From an uncultured Oscillospiraceae bacterium (GTDB taxonomy: Bacteria > Bacillota > Clostridia > Oscillospirales > Oscillospiraceae), in the NCBI GenBank assembly GCA_934515035.1, contig CAKSXP010000103.1, positions 1 through 6,544 on the forward strand: a stretch of DNA of 6,544 nucleotides. The letters run 5' to 3'. Shown here one piece after another: positions 1-5,674 of this stretch. The position numbers and the translations under genes are program-made. The stretch's first letter is position 1; every line of letters starts with the position of its first letter. A model generated the notes under the pieces. It saw nothing but the letters and a program-made list of their open reading frames with translations, did no database searches and was not told where the DNA came from.

Positions 1-684
1 GTCCTTCATCTTTGCGATGCTGTCCCTGTTGACCATACCCTGGGTCTCGGGGAAGAGCGGGCAGTGGAATGTGATGACGTCGGCGCCGGCGAATATCTCG
101 TCGCGGCTGGCGTAATGTATGCTCTCGGTCTCCTGAGAGGGGTCGACGTGCGTGGCGCAGACGAGGACCTTCATGCCGAAAGCGGCGGCAATCTTTGCAA
201 CGGCCTTGCCGATGCTGCCGTATCCGATGATGCCCAGAGTCTTGCCGCACAGCTCGATGAGAGGATAATTCCAATAGCAGAAGTCGGCGCAGGCGGCCCA
301 CTTTCCGGCATGGACGCTGTCGCTGTGGCTGCCGACATGGTTGGTTATCTCGAGCAGCAGTGCAAAGACGTGCTGTGCAACGGAGACGGTGCTGTATCCG
401 GGAACGTTGCATACGGGGATGCCGCGCTCGCGCGCGAAGGCAACGTCGATAACGTTGTAGCCCGTTGCGAGCACGCCGATGAATTTGATGTTTTTGCAGG
501 CGGCGATGGTCTCCGCGCTGATGGGGGTCTTGTTGGTAAAAACGATCTCGGCGTCGCCGATGCGCTCTGCGATCTTGTCGGCGGGAGTGCGGTCATAGAC
601 CGTCAGCTCGCCAAGCGCCTCAAGACCTTCCCAGCTCAGGTCGCCGGGATTTTCGGTATATCCGTCAAGGATCACGATCTTCAT
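1..684 (-). CDS. D-2-hydroxyacid dehydrogenase, glycerate dehydrogenase type (partial, C-terminus outside window)
   Basis: The first 228 residues of an NAD(P)-dependent D-2-hydroxyacid dehydrogenase are visible; the C-terminus lies beyond the left edge. I translated it by hand from the ATG at 684-682, which has a GGAGGA ribosome binding site at 692-697. Residues 1-100 form the substrate domain. Residues about 84-110 (GVLATGYNVIDV, then IPVCNVPGYST) and the run SVAQHVFALLLE near 119-131 match the family well. The Rossmann motif GYGSIG is at 154-159. The Arg, Glu and His catalytic residues normally follow in the missing part, so activity cannot be judged. The resemblance is closest to glycerate dehydrogenases (hydroxypyruvate to D-glycerate), which fits the glycerate kinase two genes upstream; substrate remains inference. 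The position that usually selects NAD (Asp) or NADP (Arg), after the second strand (VLVCATH, 173-179), shows neither. It is the last visible gene of the operon, 27 bp after the TIM-barrel gene. Confidence 0.88.
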   Translation of the reverse strand, partial: MKIVILDGYTENPGDLSWEGLEALGELTVYDRTPADKIAERIGDAEIVFTNKTPISAETIAACKNIKFIGVLATGYNVIDVAFARERGIPVCNVPGYSTVSVAQHVFALLLEITNHVGSHSDSVHAGKWAACADFCYWNYPLIELCGKTLGIIGYGSIGKAVAKIAAAFGMKVLVCATHVDPSQETESIHYASRDEIFAGADVITFHCPLFPETQGMVNRDSIAKMKD

Positions 685-711
685 GTAACAGTCCTCCGTC
701 GGGTAGAATTA

Positions 712-1596
712 TCAAAGCAGAGCCCATGCGCGGTTGAGGCAGCGCTTGGTGTTGGCAAGAACGATGTCCTCGTCCTCGCCGGGGCGAAGGGTGACTTCCA
801 TGGAAAGAACATACGGGTTCTCGGCGTTGAAGAAGCCCTCGTCCTTGAGAACGCGCAGGTAATCGAGCAGCTCGGGAGTGTCGTTGGCGCTGTTGGGATA
901 GCCGAAGCGGGGATGGAGATCGCCGTAGCCGTCGCAGCCCTTCTGCACGACGGCGTTGCCGAAGTGGAAGTGGGTGATATAGGGGCGCAGCGTGCGGATG
1001 ACGAACTGGCTGGTCTCATAGGTGGTGGGGAAGTGGCTCAGGTCAACGAGCAGGCCGAAGTTGTTGTGGGTCGTGCGCATGTCGGCTGCGAAGCGGGCGG
1101 CAAGGGGAGCCGGACCGATGAGGGCGGCCTTGTCCATATCAAAGTCAAAAACCTCGAGCTCGACGTTCATACCCTTGGAGGCGGCATAGTCGCAGACATT
1201 GCGGGTGGTTTTGAGAAGCTGGGCATAGGCCTCTTCCTTGGTCTCTTCCTGCCACTTGCCGGCAAGGAAAGCGATGCCCTTCGCGCCGAGATACTCGGCC
1301 TCGTCGATTGCCTCAAGGAGAGTGGCCTCGGCCTTTTTGCGGCCTTCTTCGTCTATATCGTTGGGGTTGAGCTTGGGGCCGAGCAGGCGGGGCTGGGCGC
1401 CGTAGCAGACCTTGAGATGGCTCTGGTCGAGCAGCTTTTTGGCCTCTTCGTTCTTTTCTCCGTAGCCCTTGAGCTCGATAGCATCAAAGAAGTCGTCGCG
1501 GCAGATCGCCTTGAGCGACTCCATGGGGTCGCGGTTGGGGTAGCTCATCCACTGGATGGTGCCGACCTGAAAATATTTATGAATGGATTCGTTCAT
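712..1596 (-). CDS. Xylose-isomerase-like TIM-barrel sugar isomerase/epimerase
   Basis: This 294-residue protein has the length and pattern of the AP-endonuclease-2/xylose-isomerase-like TIM-barrel superfamily, which includes D-tagatose 3-epimerase and hydroxypyruvate isomerase. Likely divalent-metal ligands sit at the ends of late strands: Glu148 (in VELEVFDF), Asp185 and His188 (LLVDLSHFP), His209/His211 (THFHFGN) and Glu267 (VLSMEV). The usual Asp after the HxH motif is Asn214. The start ATG at 1596-1594 is preceded by AAGGAG six bases upstream (1603-1608). It lies 26 bp after the glycerate kinase stop and 27 bp before the dehydrogenase start. Given those neighbours it could interconvert hydroxypyruvate and tartronate semialdehyde, or epimerise a longer hydroxy acid or keto sugar. 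The family assignment is firm, the substrate is not. No signal peptide is seen, so it should be cytoplasmic. Confidence 0.85.
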   Translation of the reverse strand: MNESIHKYFQVGTIQWMSYPNRDPMESLKAICRDDFFDAIELKGYGEKNEEAKKLLDQSHLKVCYGAQPRLLGPKLNPNDIDEEGRKKAEATLLEAIDEAEYLGAKGIAFLAGKWQEETKEEAYAQLLKTTRNVCDYAASKGMNVELEVFDFDMDKAALIGPAPLAARFAADMRTTHNNFGLLVDLSHFPTTYETSQFVIRTLRPYITHFHFGNAVVQKGCDGYGDLHPRFGYPNSANDTPELLDYLRVLKDEGFFNAENPYVLSMEVTLRPGEDEDIVLANTKRCLNRAWALL

Positions 1597-1622
1597 GGGA
1601 AACTCCTTTCAAAAGTTGTTTT

Positions 1623-2762
1623 TTATTTTATCGTCAACAGCCGCGCAAGCCTCTCGGCGGTGGAAGAGAGGAGTGCGGCTGCATTCCGCATTGAATAGTC
1701 CAGCGTCATCGGACGGTCGCTTATCGGCATCACTGCGCTGACGCCGAGTCCGTAAAGCTCGCGCGCGCTCTCATCCGCACAGCCGGTCAGGCAAATGACC
1801 GGCACGCCGAAGCGCTTTGCCAGCGCGCCGATGCCGGAGGGGACCTTGCCCATAGCCGAAGAGGCGTCCGTTTTGCCCTCGCCGGTTATAACGAGGTCTG
1901 CCTTTGAGATCAGCTCTTCCGCGCCGGAAAGCTCCAGAACAAGGGAAATGCCGCTGCGCAGTTCCGCGCCGCAGAACGCGGCAAGTCCCGCGCCGAGGCC
2001 GCCGGCGGCGCCCGCTCCGGGCATTGCACCGATGTCGCGGCCGAACACGTCCGTGAGCTTTTCGCGGTAGTTGAGCAGAGCCGCGTCAAGCTTGACCACC
2101 TGTTCCGGCGTCGCGCCCTTCTGCGGGCCGTAAACGGCCGATGCGCCGAGAGGGCCGGTCAGCGGATTGGTGACGTCGCTTGCGACCATGATCTCGCATT
2201 CCGCAAGGCGCGGATCGAGACCGGATATATCTATGGTGTCGAGCCTTGCAAGCTCCAGCCCGCCGGGGCCAAGCTCCGAACCGTGCCTGTCGCGCAGCGA
2301 AACGCCGAGCGCCTGGGCCATGCCCGCGCCGCCGTCGTTCGTGGCGGAGCCGCCGATGCCTATCAGAAGCCTGCGGCAGCCGGAATCGAGCGCCGCTCTT
2401 ATGAGCTCGCCCGTACCGCGCGTTGTGGCAATGCCGGGGTCGCGCCTGTCTGCCGGTACGAGCGGAAGCCCGCTGGCGGACGCCATCTCTATAACGGCGG
2501 CACCGTTTGACAGCCGGGCCCAATGTGCCGTTACCGTTTCGCCAAGAGGTCCGGTGACCTCGACAGGGATGAGCTCTCCGCCGACGGAGTAAAGAAGCGC
2601 TTCGGTCGTACCCTCGCCGCCGTCGGCCATTGGGATGGAGACGATTTCAGCATCCGGGATAACGCGCCTGAGCCCCTCCGCAACGGCGTTGGCGGCCTCG
2701 ATGGAGGAGACGCTGCCCTTGAAGGAATCGGGCGCTATAACGATGTTCTTCAGCTTATGCAT
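1623..2762 (-). CDS. glxK: Glycerate 2-kinase (GlxK/GarK family)
   Basis: This 379-residue protein is a full-length member of the bacterial glycerate kinase family that phosphorylates D-glycerate with ATP to 2-phosphoglycerate. Conserved family blocks in order are APDSFKGS (10-17), PMADGGEGT (44-52), IGIGGSATNDGGAGM (134-148), SDVTNPLTGPLGA (195-207), the Gly-rich PGAGAAGGLGAG (248-259) and TGEGKTD (293-299). I chose the start at 2762 and not the in-frame ATG at 2795. From 2762 the protein begins MHKLKNIVIAPDSFKGS, the usual family beginning, and a GGGAG site lies 7 bp upstream; the longer form adds 11 residues that lie inside the gntR reading frame. The start overlaps the regulator's stop by 8 bp, so translation is probably coupled. 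Placement between a hydroxy-acid regulator and a glycerate-dehydrogenase-like enzyme suggests it is the exit step to glycolysis. Confidence 0.95.
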   Translation of the reverse strand: MHKLKNIVIAPDSFKGSVSSIEAANAVAEGLRRVIPDAEIVSIPMADGGEGTTEALLYSVGGELIPVEVTGPLGETVTAHWARLSNGAAVIEMASASGLPLVPADRRDPGIATTRGTGELIRAALDSGCRRLLIGIGGSATNDGGAGMAQALGVSLRDRHGSELGPGGLELARLDTIDISGLDPRLAECEIMVASDVTNPLTGPLGASAVYGPQKGATPEQVVKLDAALLNYREKLTDVFGRDIGAMPGAGAAGGLGAGLAAFCGAELRSGISLVLELSGAEELISKADLVITGEGKTDASSAMGKVPSGIGALAKRFGVPVICLTGCADESARELYGLGVSAVMPISDRPMTLDYSMRNAAALLSSTAERLARLLTIK

Positions 2763-3432
2763 TGTTCTTCTCCCAATCGACCTGCGCGCTGGCAAGGTGC
2801 TCGCGCATGATCTCGCGGGCAGCGTCCGCGTCGTGATTGCGGAACGCCTCTATAAGCAGCAGGTGGTGCTTGAGACCGTCGGTGCCGACCATGGAGATAT
2901 TGTCCTTGAACAGGGCAAAGTAGTAATCGCGCAGGATCTCTGAAACGGAGACAATGAAGGGGTTGCAGGTCGCCTTTGCGACCATGTTGTGAAACGCAAG
3001 GTCAGCTTCGGGAGCCGTTTCTAGGTTTTCCATGCCCTTGTTCGTTTCTTCCATTCCCTCTATTATCTTGTCATCCGCACGCTCCGCCGCGAGTGCGGCG
3101 GCCTCGATCTCGAGGATGCGGCGGAACTCAAACAGGCTTTTCCTGTCGGAGGAGGACATCGCGATTACGGGAATGACGGCCTTGAGCCCGTCTGCGCTGT
3201 AAAACTTGCGGACAAAGGTGCCCTCGCCGCGGCGGCTCTCAATCAGACCGAGACCGCTCAGGCGCTGGAGCGCGCTGCGGACGGAAATGCGGCTGACGCC
3301 CAGTATGCTGACCAGCTCGTTTTCGGAGGGCATTTTCTCGCCGGGCTTCCATTCGCCGGCCATGATGGAGTTGCGGAGCTGGTCGAAAACCATGTCGCCG
3401 ACATTCTGTTTTTCGATTTTTTGAAGTGCCAT
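2755..3432 (-). CDS. GntR-family transcriptional regulator with FCD ligand-binding domain (FadR subfamily)
   Basis: This 225-residue protein has a winged-helix DNA-binding domain at about 8-76, with the GntR signature GEKMPSENELVSILGVSR (31-48) and the wing SRRGEGTFV (66-74). An all-helical FCD effector domain covers about 95-218. The usual FCD metal and ligand residues are present: Asp144 and His148 (EADLAFH), His190 (KHHLLLIEAF) and His212 (REHLAS). FCD regulators commonly sense small carboxylates such as lactate, gluconate or other hydroxy acids, which suits the surrounding genes; the ligand here is unknown. The start ATG at 3432 has AGGAG 7 bp upstream (3440-3444). The gene lies inside the operon, 41 bp after the LarA-like gene and overlapping the kinase by 8 bp. 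It probably regulates its own operon through a dyad near the promoter at 4773-4790. Confidence 0.93.
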   Translation of the reverse strand: MALQKIEKQNVGDMVFDQLRNSIMAGEWKPGEKMPSENELVSILGVSRISVRSALQRLSGLGLIESRRGEGTFVRKFYSADGLKAVIPVIAMSSSDRKSLFEFRRILEIEAAALAAERADDKIIEGMEETNKGMENLETAPEADLAFHNMVAKATCNPFIVSVSEILRDYYFALFKDNISMVGTDGLKHHLLLIEAFRNHDADAAREIMREHLASAQVDWEKNNA

Positions 3433-3473
3433 TATTATTCTCCTCTCTTAAAGTATGAGGGGCTGACGGGGTC

Positions 3474-4748
3474 TCAGAAAAGGTTTCCGTTTTTGTCAAA
3501 AGCGAAGGGGGCGGGCTCGCCCACGATGGTTATGTTCGGGTTGGCCTCCGCCTCCGGGATCAGAGCCTCCGATATCTGTATCTGACCGATATTCAGGGAG
3601 TTCGGGATGCGGATTATGCGGACGTTTTTGCGGTCGATGCCGTTGCAGCTGCGCACGGCGAGCTTGATGGCGTTCGCGTCGCAGTCGAGCACCAGCGGCA
3701 CATTCGCCGCATGAAGGACGGTGGAGGTTATGACGTTGGGATAGGTTGCCTCAAAATCCATCTTGTCGAAAAAGCGCTGTGTCGTAATGTCCGCAAGGCC
3801 GACGCCGCAGCCGTTGCCGTGACTCTCCTCGGAAAGGTCGAGGATGACCATGCGCTGGGACTTGATGCCGCCGTCGGCGTATGGGGTAAGGAAACGCCCC
3901 GTGATGTTGGGGTCGTGGCCGTCTCCGCTGAAGTTTTTGCCGATGGTATCGACAATGAGAATGTCCGTTTCCGCAAACTGTATGCTGGGCATGAGAGCCT
4001 TTGCACGGAGCAGGAGAGGAGGCTCCTTTTCTTCGATCTCACCGGGCAGCATCGGCTCGAGCATCGCCGTCTCGTCATAGGCGTTTTCAACGATGGCAAA
4101 GCCGAGTATAACGTTCGATTTCTGCATCATGAGCTTTGCAAACATCGGAACGAGCTTTGCCATGACGCCGAAGCCCTCCTGATGGCAGAGCTCCGCGCCC
4201 TCCTGCTTGCCGAGACCGATGGTCATCATCTTCATGAGTCCGGATTCAAACGGGCCGCGGAAGGCGGTGTGGGGCTTGACCCGGCCCGCGACGATTATGC
4301 CGTCTGCCTCATAGGCGTGCCTGTCCATGCGGACGGGGTGGCCGTCCTCGGTGTCGCCGATATAGACAGTTTCCATCGAAGAGACGATCGGGCAGCCCAT
4401 GGCCTCCTCGGTCACGCCGTAGGATTCTATCACCTGACGCTGTCCCTCGGCAGTGGCGCCGCCGTGGCTGCCCATGGCGGGGACGATGAAGGGCTTTCCG
4501 CCCCCGGCTTTGACGAAATCGACAAGCGCGCGGGTTATCACGGCGATGTTTGCAATGCCGCGGCTGCCGACCGTTATGGCAACGCTCATCCCCGGGCGTA
4601 TGACGCCGGAAAACTTGCCGTCGGAAAGGCGCTGGGCTATATATGAAGGGATCTCCTCCGGAGCGATGCGGGGACGGTCAAAGCTTTGTCTGACCGTGAC
4701 CATCTTCGGAAGCTCAACATTTTCGCAGAGCTTTGATACAACTCCCAT
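3474..4748 (-). CDS. LarA-like nickel-pincer racemase/epimerase family protein (DUF2088)
   Basis: This 424-residue protein matches the lactate racemase (LarA) family, in which a nickel pincer nucleotide attached to a Lys catalyses hydride transfer at the alpha carbon of a hydroxy acid. Candidate functional residues are Arg63 (VGSRG), His95 (AMGSHGG), His160 (RVKPHTAF), Lys173 (ESGLMKMM) and His189 (AELCHQEG). From memory, L. plantarum LarA uses Arg75, His108, His174, Lys184 and His200. The Lys-to-His spacing is 16 in both, His-to-His is 65 against 66, and Arg-to-His is 32 against 33. The substrate-site Asp of LarA (Asp72) corresponds to Val60, and there is a 3-residue insertion between His160 and Lys173, so this is a divergent branch. 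It is the first gene of the operon, with GGGAGG about 9 bp before the ATG. Cofactor genes larB, larC and larE are not in the window. Lactate is unlikely as substrate given the glycerate-type neighbours; some other hydroxy or sugar acid is more plausible. Confidence 0.85.
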   Translation of the reverse strand: MGVVSKLCENVELPKMVTVRQSFDRPRIAPEEIPSYIAQRLSDGKFSGVIRPGMSVAITVGSRGIANIAVITRALVDFVKAGGGKPFIVPAMGSHGGATAEGQRQVIESYGVTEEAMGCPIVSSMETVYIGDTEDGHPVRMDRHAYEADGIIVAGRVKPHTAFRGPFESGLMKMMTIGLGKQEGAELCHQEGFGVMAKLVPMFAKLMMQKSNVILGFAIVENAYDETAMLEPMLPGEIEEKEPPLLLRAKALMPSIQFAETDILIVDTIGKNFSGDGHDPNITGRFLTPYADGGIKSQRMVILDLSEESHGNGCGVGLADITTQRFFDKMDFEATYPNVITSTVLHAANVPLVLDCDANAIKLAVRSCNGIDRKNVRIIRIPNSLNIGQIQISEALIPEAEANPNITIVGEPAPFAFDKNGNLF

Positions 4749-4772
4749 TGCAGAATACCTCCCACTTTTATT

Positions 4773-4790
4773 ATGTAAGTTGTATTACAT
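4773..4790. promoter_or_regulatory. Candidate GntR/FCD operator over the transcription start
   Basis: ATGTAA-(6 bp)-TTACAT is a perfect inverted repeat with 6-bp arms. Nested in it is TGTA-T-TACA (4781-4789), whose GT-N3-AC core (4782-4788) fits the general FadR-subfamily operator form. It touches the end of the -10 element and covers the predicted start of transcription, a typical place for a repressor. The operon's own GntR protein is the obvious candidate to bind it. Confidence 0.55.
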
Positions 4791-4818
4791 TTTTACCACT
4801 GTTCCCACGAACAGTCAA
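4790..4818 (-). promoter_or_regulatory. Likely sigma-A promoter of the LarA-like operon
   Basis: On the minus strand, TTGACT (4818-4813; 5 of 6 to TTGACA) and TAAAAA (4795-4790; 4 of 6 to TATAAT) are separated by exactly 17 bp. The expected transcription start is near 4783, giving a leader of about 35 bases to the ATG at 4748. It lies just downstream of a strong terminator and is the only good candidate before the operon. Confidence 0.6.
4798..4815. promoter_or_regulatory. Second perfect dyad within the promoter spacer
   Basis: ACTGTTC-CCAC-GAACAGT has perfect 7-bp arms and a 4-bp centre. It overlaps the last bases of the -35 hexamer and fills most of the spacer to the -10. This could be a binding site for a second regulator or another GntR site. 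The sequence differs from the dyad at 4773-4790, so one protein binding both is not obvious. Confidence 0.45.
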
Positions 4819-4824
4819 CGGTAA

Positions 4825-4854
4825 TATCGGCAAAGTGCGAAAAGTGCACCGATA
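4825..4854. repeat. Upstream dyad with internal direct repeat
   Basis: TATCGG (4825-4830) and CCGATA (4849-4854) are perfect inverted arms around 18 bp. Between and partly within them lie two direct copies of AAAGTGC (4832-4838 and 4841-4847), 9 bp apart. The element spans roughly -42 to -71 relative to the predicted start of the operon, where an activator would bind. Function is unproven. Confidence 0.35.
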
Positions 4855-4904
4855 AACGGGAGAAAGCATTGAAAAATAAAGAAAAATTTTGCATCAATTC
4901 CGGA

Positions 4905-4958
4905 GAAAAAACAAAAAACACAGCGGCCTCCGAAACGGAAATGCTTCGGAAACCGCTG
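4905..4958 (-). terminator. Intrinsic terminator of the RidA-family gene
   Basis: Read on the minus strand, a 14-bp stem (arms 4958-4945 and 4934-4921, with two G-U pairs near the base) closes a 10-base loop and is followed by TGTTTTTTGTTTTTT. It begins 29 bp after the stop codon at 4988. It separates the RidA-family unit from the downstream operon. A weaker T-run at 4970-4975 gives limited potential for termination in the other direction. Confidence 0.9.
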
Positions 4959-4987
4959 ACGGTTGTATGTTTTTTGAAAAAAGCCGG

Positions 4988-5443
4988 TCATATCTCGAGC
5001 ATCGCTTCGACCTCGACGGTGACGTCCATGGGCAGCTCCGGCACTCCGACGGCGGTGCGCGCATGGCGTCCGGACTCGCCGAATACCTCGAACATCAGCT
5101 CGCTTGCGCCGTTGGCGACCAGGTGCTGCTGTGCAAAGCCGGGCGCGCTGTTGACGAAGATCTGGAGCTTCAAAACGCTTTTCACCATGTCGAGAGAGCC
5201 GAGATGGGCCTTTGCCGCGGCGAGAATATTGCCGGCGCAGAGACGGGCGGCGCTCTGCGCTTCCTCAAGGCTGCGCTCGCCGCCGGCCTTTCCGGTAAAA
5301 ACGGGCTTTCCGCCGGAAACGGGTATCTGACCGGAGACAAAGAGAATATTGCCGGCCTGACGCACGGGAACGTACATTGCGGCGGGAGCCGCGGCCTCGG
5401 GGAGCGATATGCCGAGCTGGGAGAGCTTTTCTTCGATTGTCAT
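4988..5443 (-). CDS. RidA/YjgF/UK114-family protein
   Basis: This 151-residue protein belongs to the RidA superfamily, whose founding members hydrolyse reactive enamines and imines formed by PLP enzymes. Family features are NILFVSGQIPV (32-42), the helix SLEEAQSAARLCAGNILAA (58-76) and the C-terminal block RTAVGVPELPMDVTVEVEA (129-147). Arg129 corresponds to the carboxylate-binding Arg105 of E. coli RidA, and Glu144 or Glu146 fits the conserved acidic position. It is longer than classic RidA (about 128 residues), with an N-terminal extension typical of the approximately 150-residue subgroup, whose function is less certain. The start ATG at 5443 has AGAGGTG (5457-5451) upstream. It is a single-gene unit with its own promoter and terminator, so it is not clearly tied to the hydroxy-acid operon. 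Deaminase activity is plausible, not shown. Confidence 0.92.
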   Translation of the reverse strand: MTIEEKLSQLGISLPEAAAPAAMYVPVRQAGNILFVSGQIPVSGGKPVFTGKAGGERSLEEAQSAARLCAGNILAAAKAHLGSLDMVKSVLKLQIFVNSAPGFAQQHLVANGASELMFEVFGESGRHARTAVGVPELPMDVTVEVEAMLEI

Positions 5444-5464
5444 GTTTTATCACCTCTGAAAAAC

Positions 5465-5493
5465 AGTATATCCGTCCTGTCTCTGTTTTGCAA
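5465..5493 (-). promoter_or_regulatory. Likely promoter of the RidA-family gene
   Basis: On the minus strand, TTGCAA (5493-5488; 4 of 6) and TATACT (5470-5465; 5 of 6) are 17 bp apart. The expected start near 5458 would leave a leader of only about 15 bases, beginning right at the ribosome binding site. Confidence 0.5.
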
Positions 5494-5583
5494 GCGCAAT
5501 GAATGCCGCGTCGAGACCCGAAAAAAGCGGCGGGATCCAGAGAAACGGCGTGGTTCCCGATACGTTCATTCACGGAAGGGGCA

Positions 5584-5629
5584 AATTTAAAAAATTCCTG
5601 TTCCAATGTTAATAAATGTGTAGTATAAT
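5584..5629 (+). promoter_or_regulatory. Likely promoter of the thiolase gene, with possible UP element
   Basis: A perfect TATAAT at 5624-5629 has only a poor -35 (TTCCAA, 5601-5606, 3 of 6) at 17 bp. An A/T tract at 5584-5596 (AATTT-AAA-AAATT) falls at about -40 to -52 from the predicted start near 5636, where an UP element would help a weak -35. The leader would be about 39 bases. The rest of the 231-bp intergenic region (5494-5583) is GC-rich and shows no gene or clear site. Confidence 0.55.
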
Positions 5630-5633
5630 GACG

Positions 5634-5650
5634 GCATAAAAATCGTATGC
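5634..5650. promoter_or_regulatory. Small dyad at the thiolase transcription start
   Basis: GCATA-(7 bp)-TATGC is a perfect 5-bp-arm inverted repeat covering the predicted start of transcription. It could be an operator. The arms are short enough to arise by chance. Confidence 0.25.
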
Positions 5651-5674
5651 AAATTATTTATGGAGGTATATCTG

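Noticed and set aside
64..1698. 544-codon open frame on the plus strand.
   Set aside because: It is codon-aligned antisense to the dehydrogenase and TIM-barrel genes. It stays open because these genes rarely use TTA, CTA or TCA codons. It has no recognisable domain and the minus-strand genes are clear families.
2763..2795. Longer glycerate kinase start (ATG at 2795).
   Set aside because: Adds a basic 11-residue extension read from inside the gntR gene; the ATG at 2762 has a good ribosome binding site and gives the usual family N-terminus.
3711..4646. 311-codon open frame on the plus strand.
   Set aside because: Codon-aligned mirror of the LarA-like gene, with no ribosome binding site or domain of its own.
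4799..4814. CTGT-N8-ACAG resembles the E. coli LexA box.
   Set aside because: Gram-positive LexA sites have a different form (GAAC-N4-GTTC), and nothing in the operon relates to DNA damage. Treated as an unassigned dyad.
4797..4817. Possible catabolite-response (cre) element in the operon promoter.
   Set aside because: The dyad lacks the central CG and the A positions of the cre consensus on either strand.
4889..5590. 233-codon open frame on the plus strand.
   Set aside because: Runs through the terminator and mirrors the RidA-family gene codon for codon; no family resemblance.
5265..5606. 113-codon minus-strand frame starting upstream of the RidA-family gene.
   Set aside because: Out-of-frame overlap with the clear RidA-family gene; no domain, and its start lies in intergenic DNA without a convincing ribosome binding site.
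5605..5622. TGTTAATAAATGTG as a Rex operator before the thiolase.
   Set aside because: Only one half-site resembles the Rex consensus and the other half does not mirror it.
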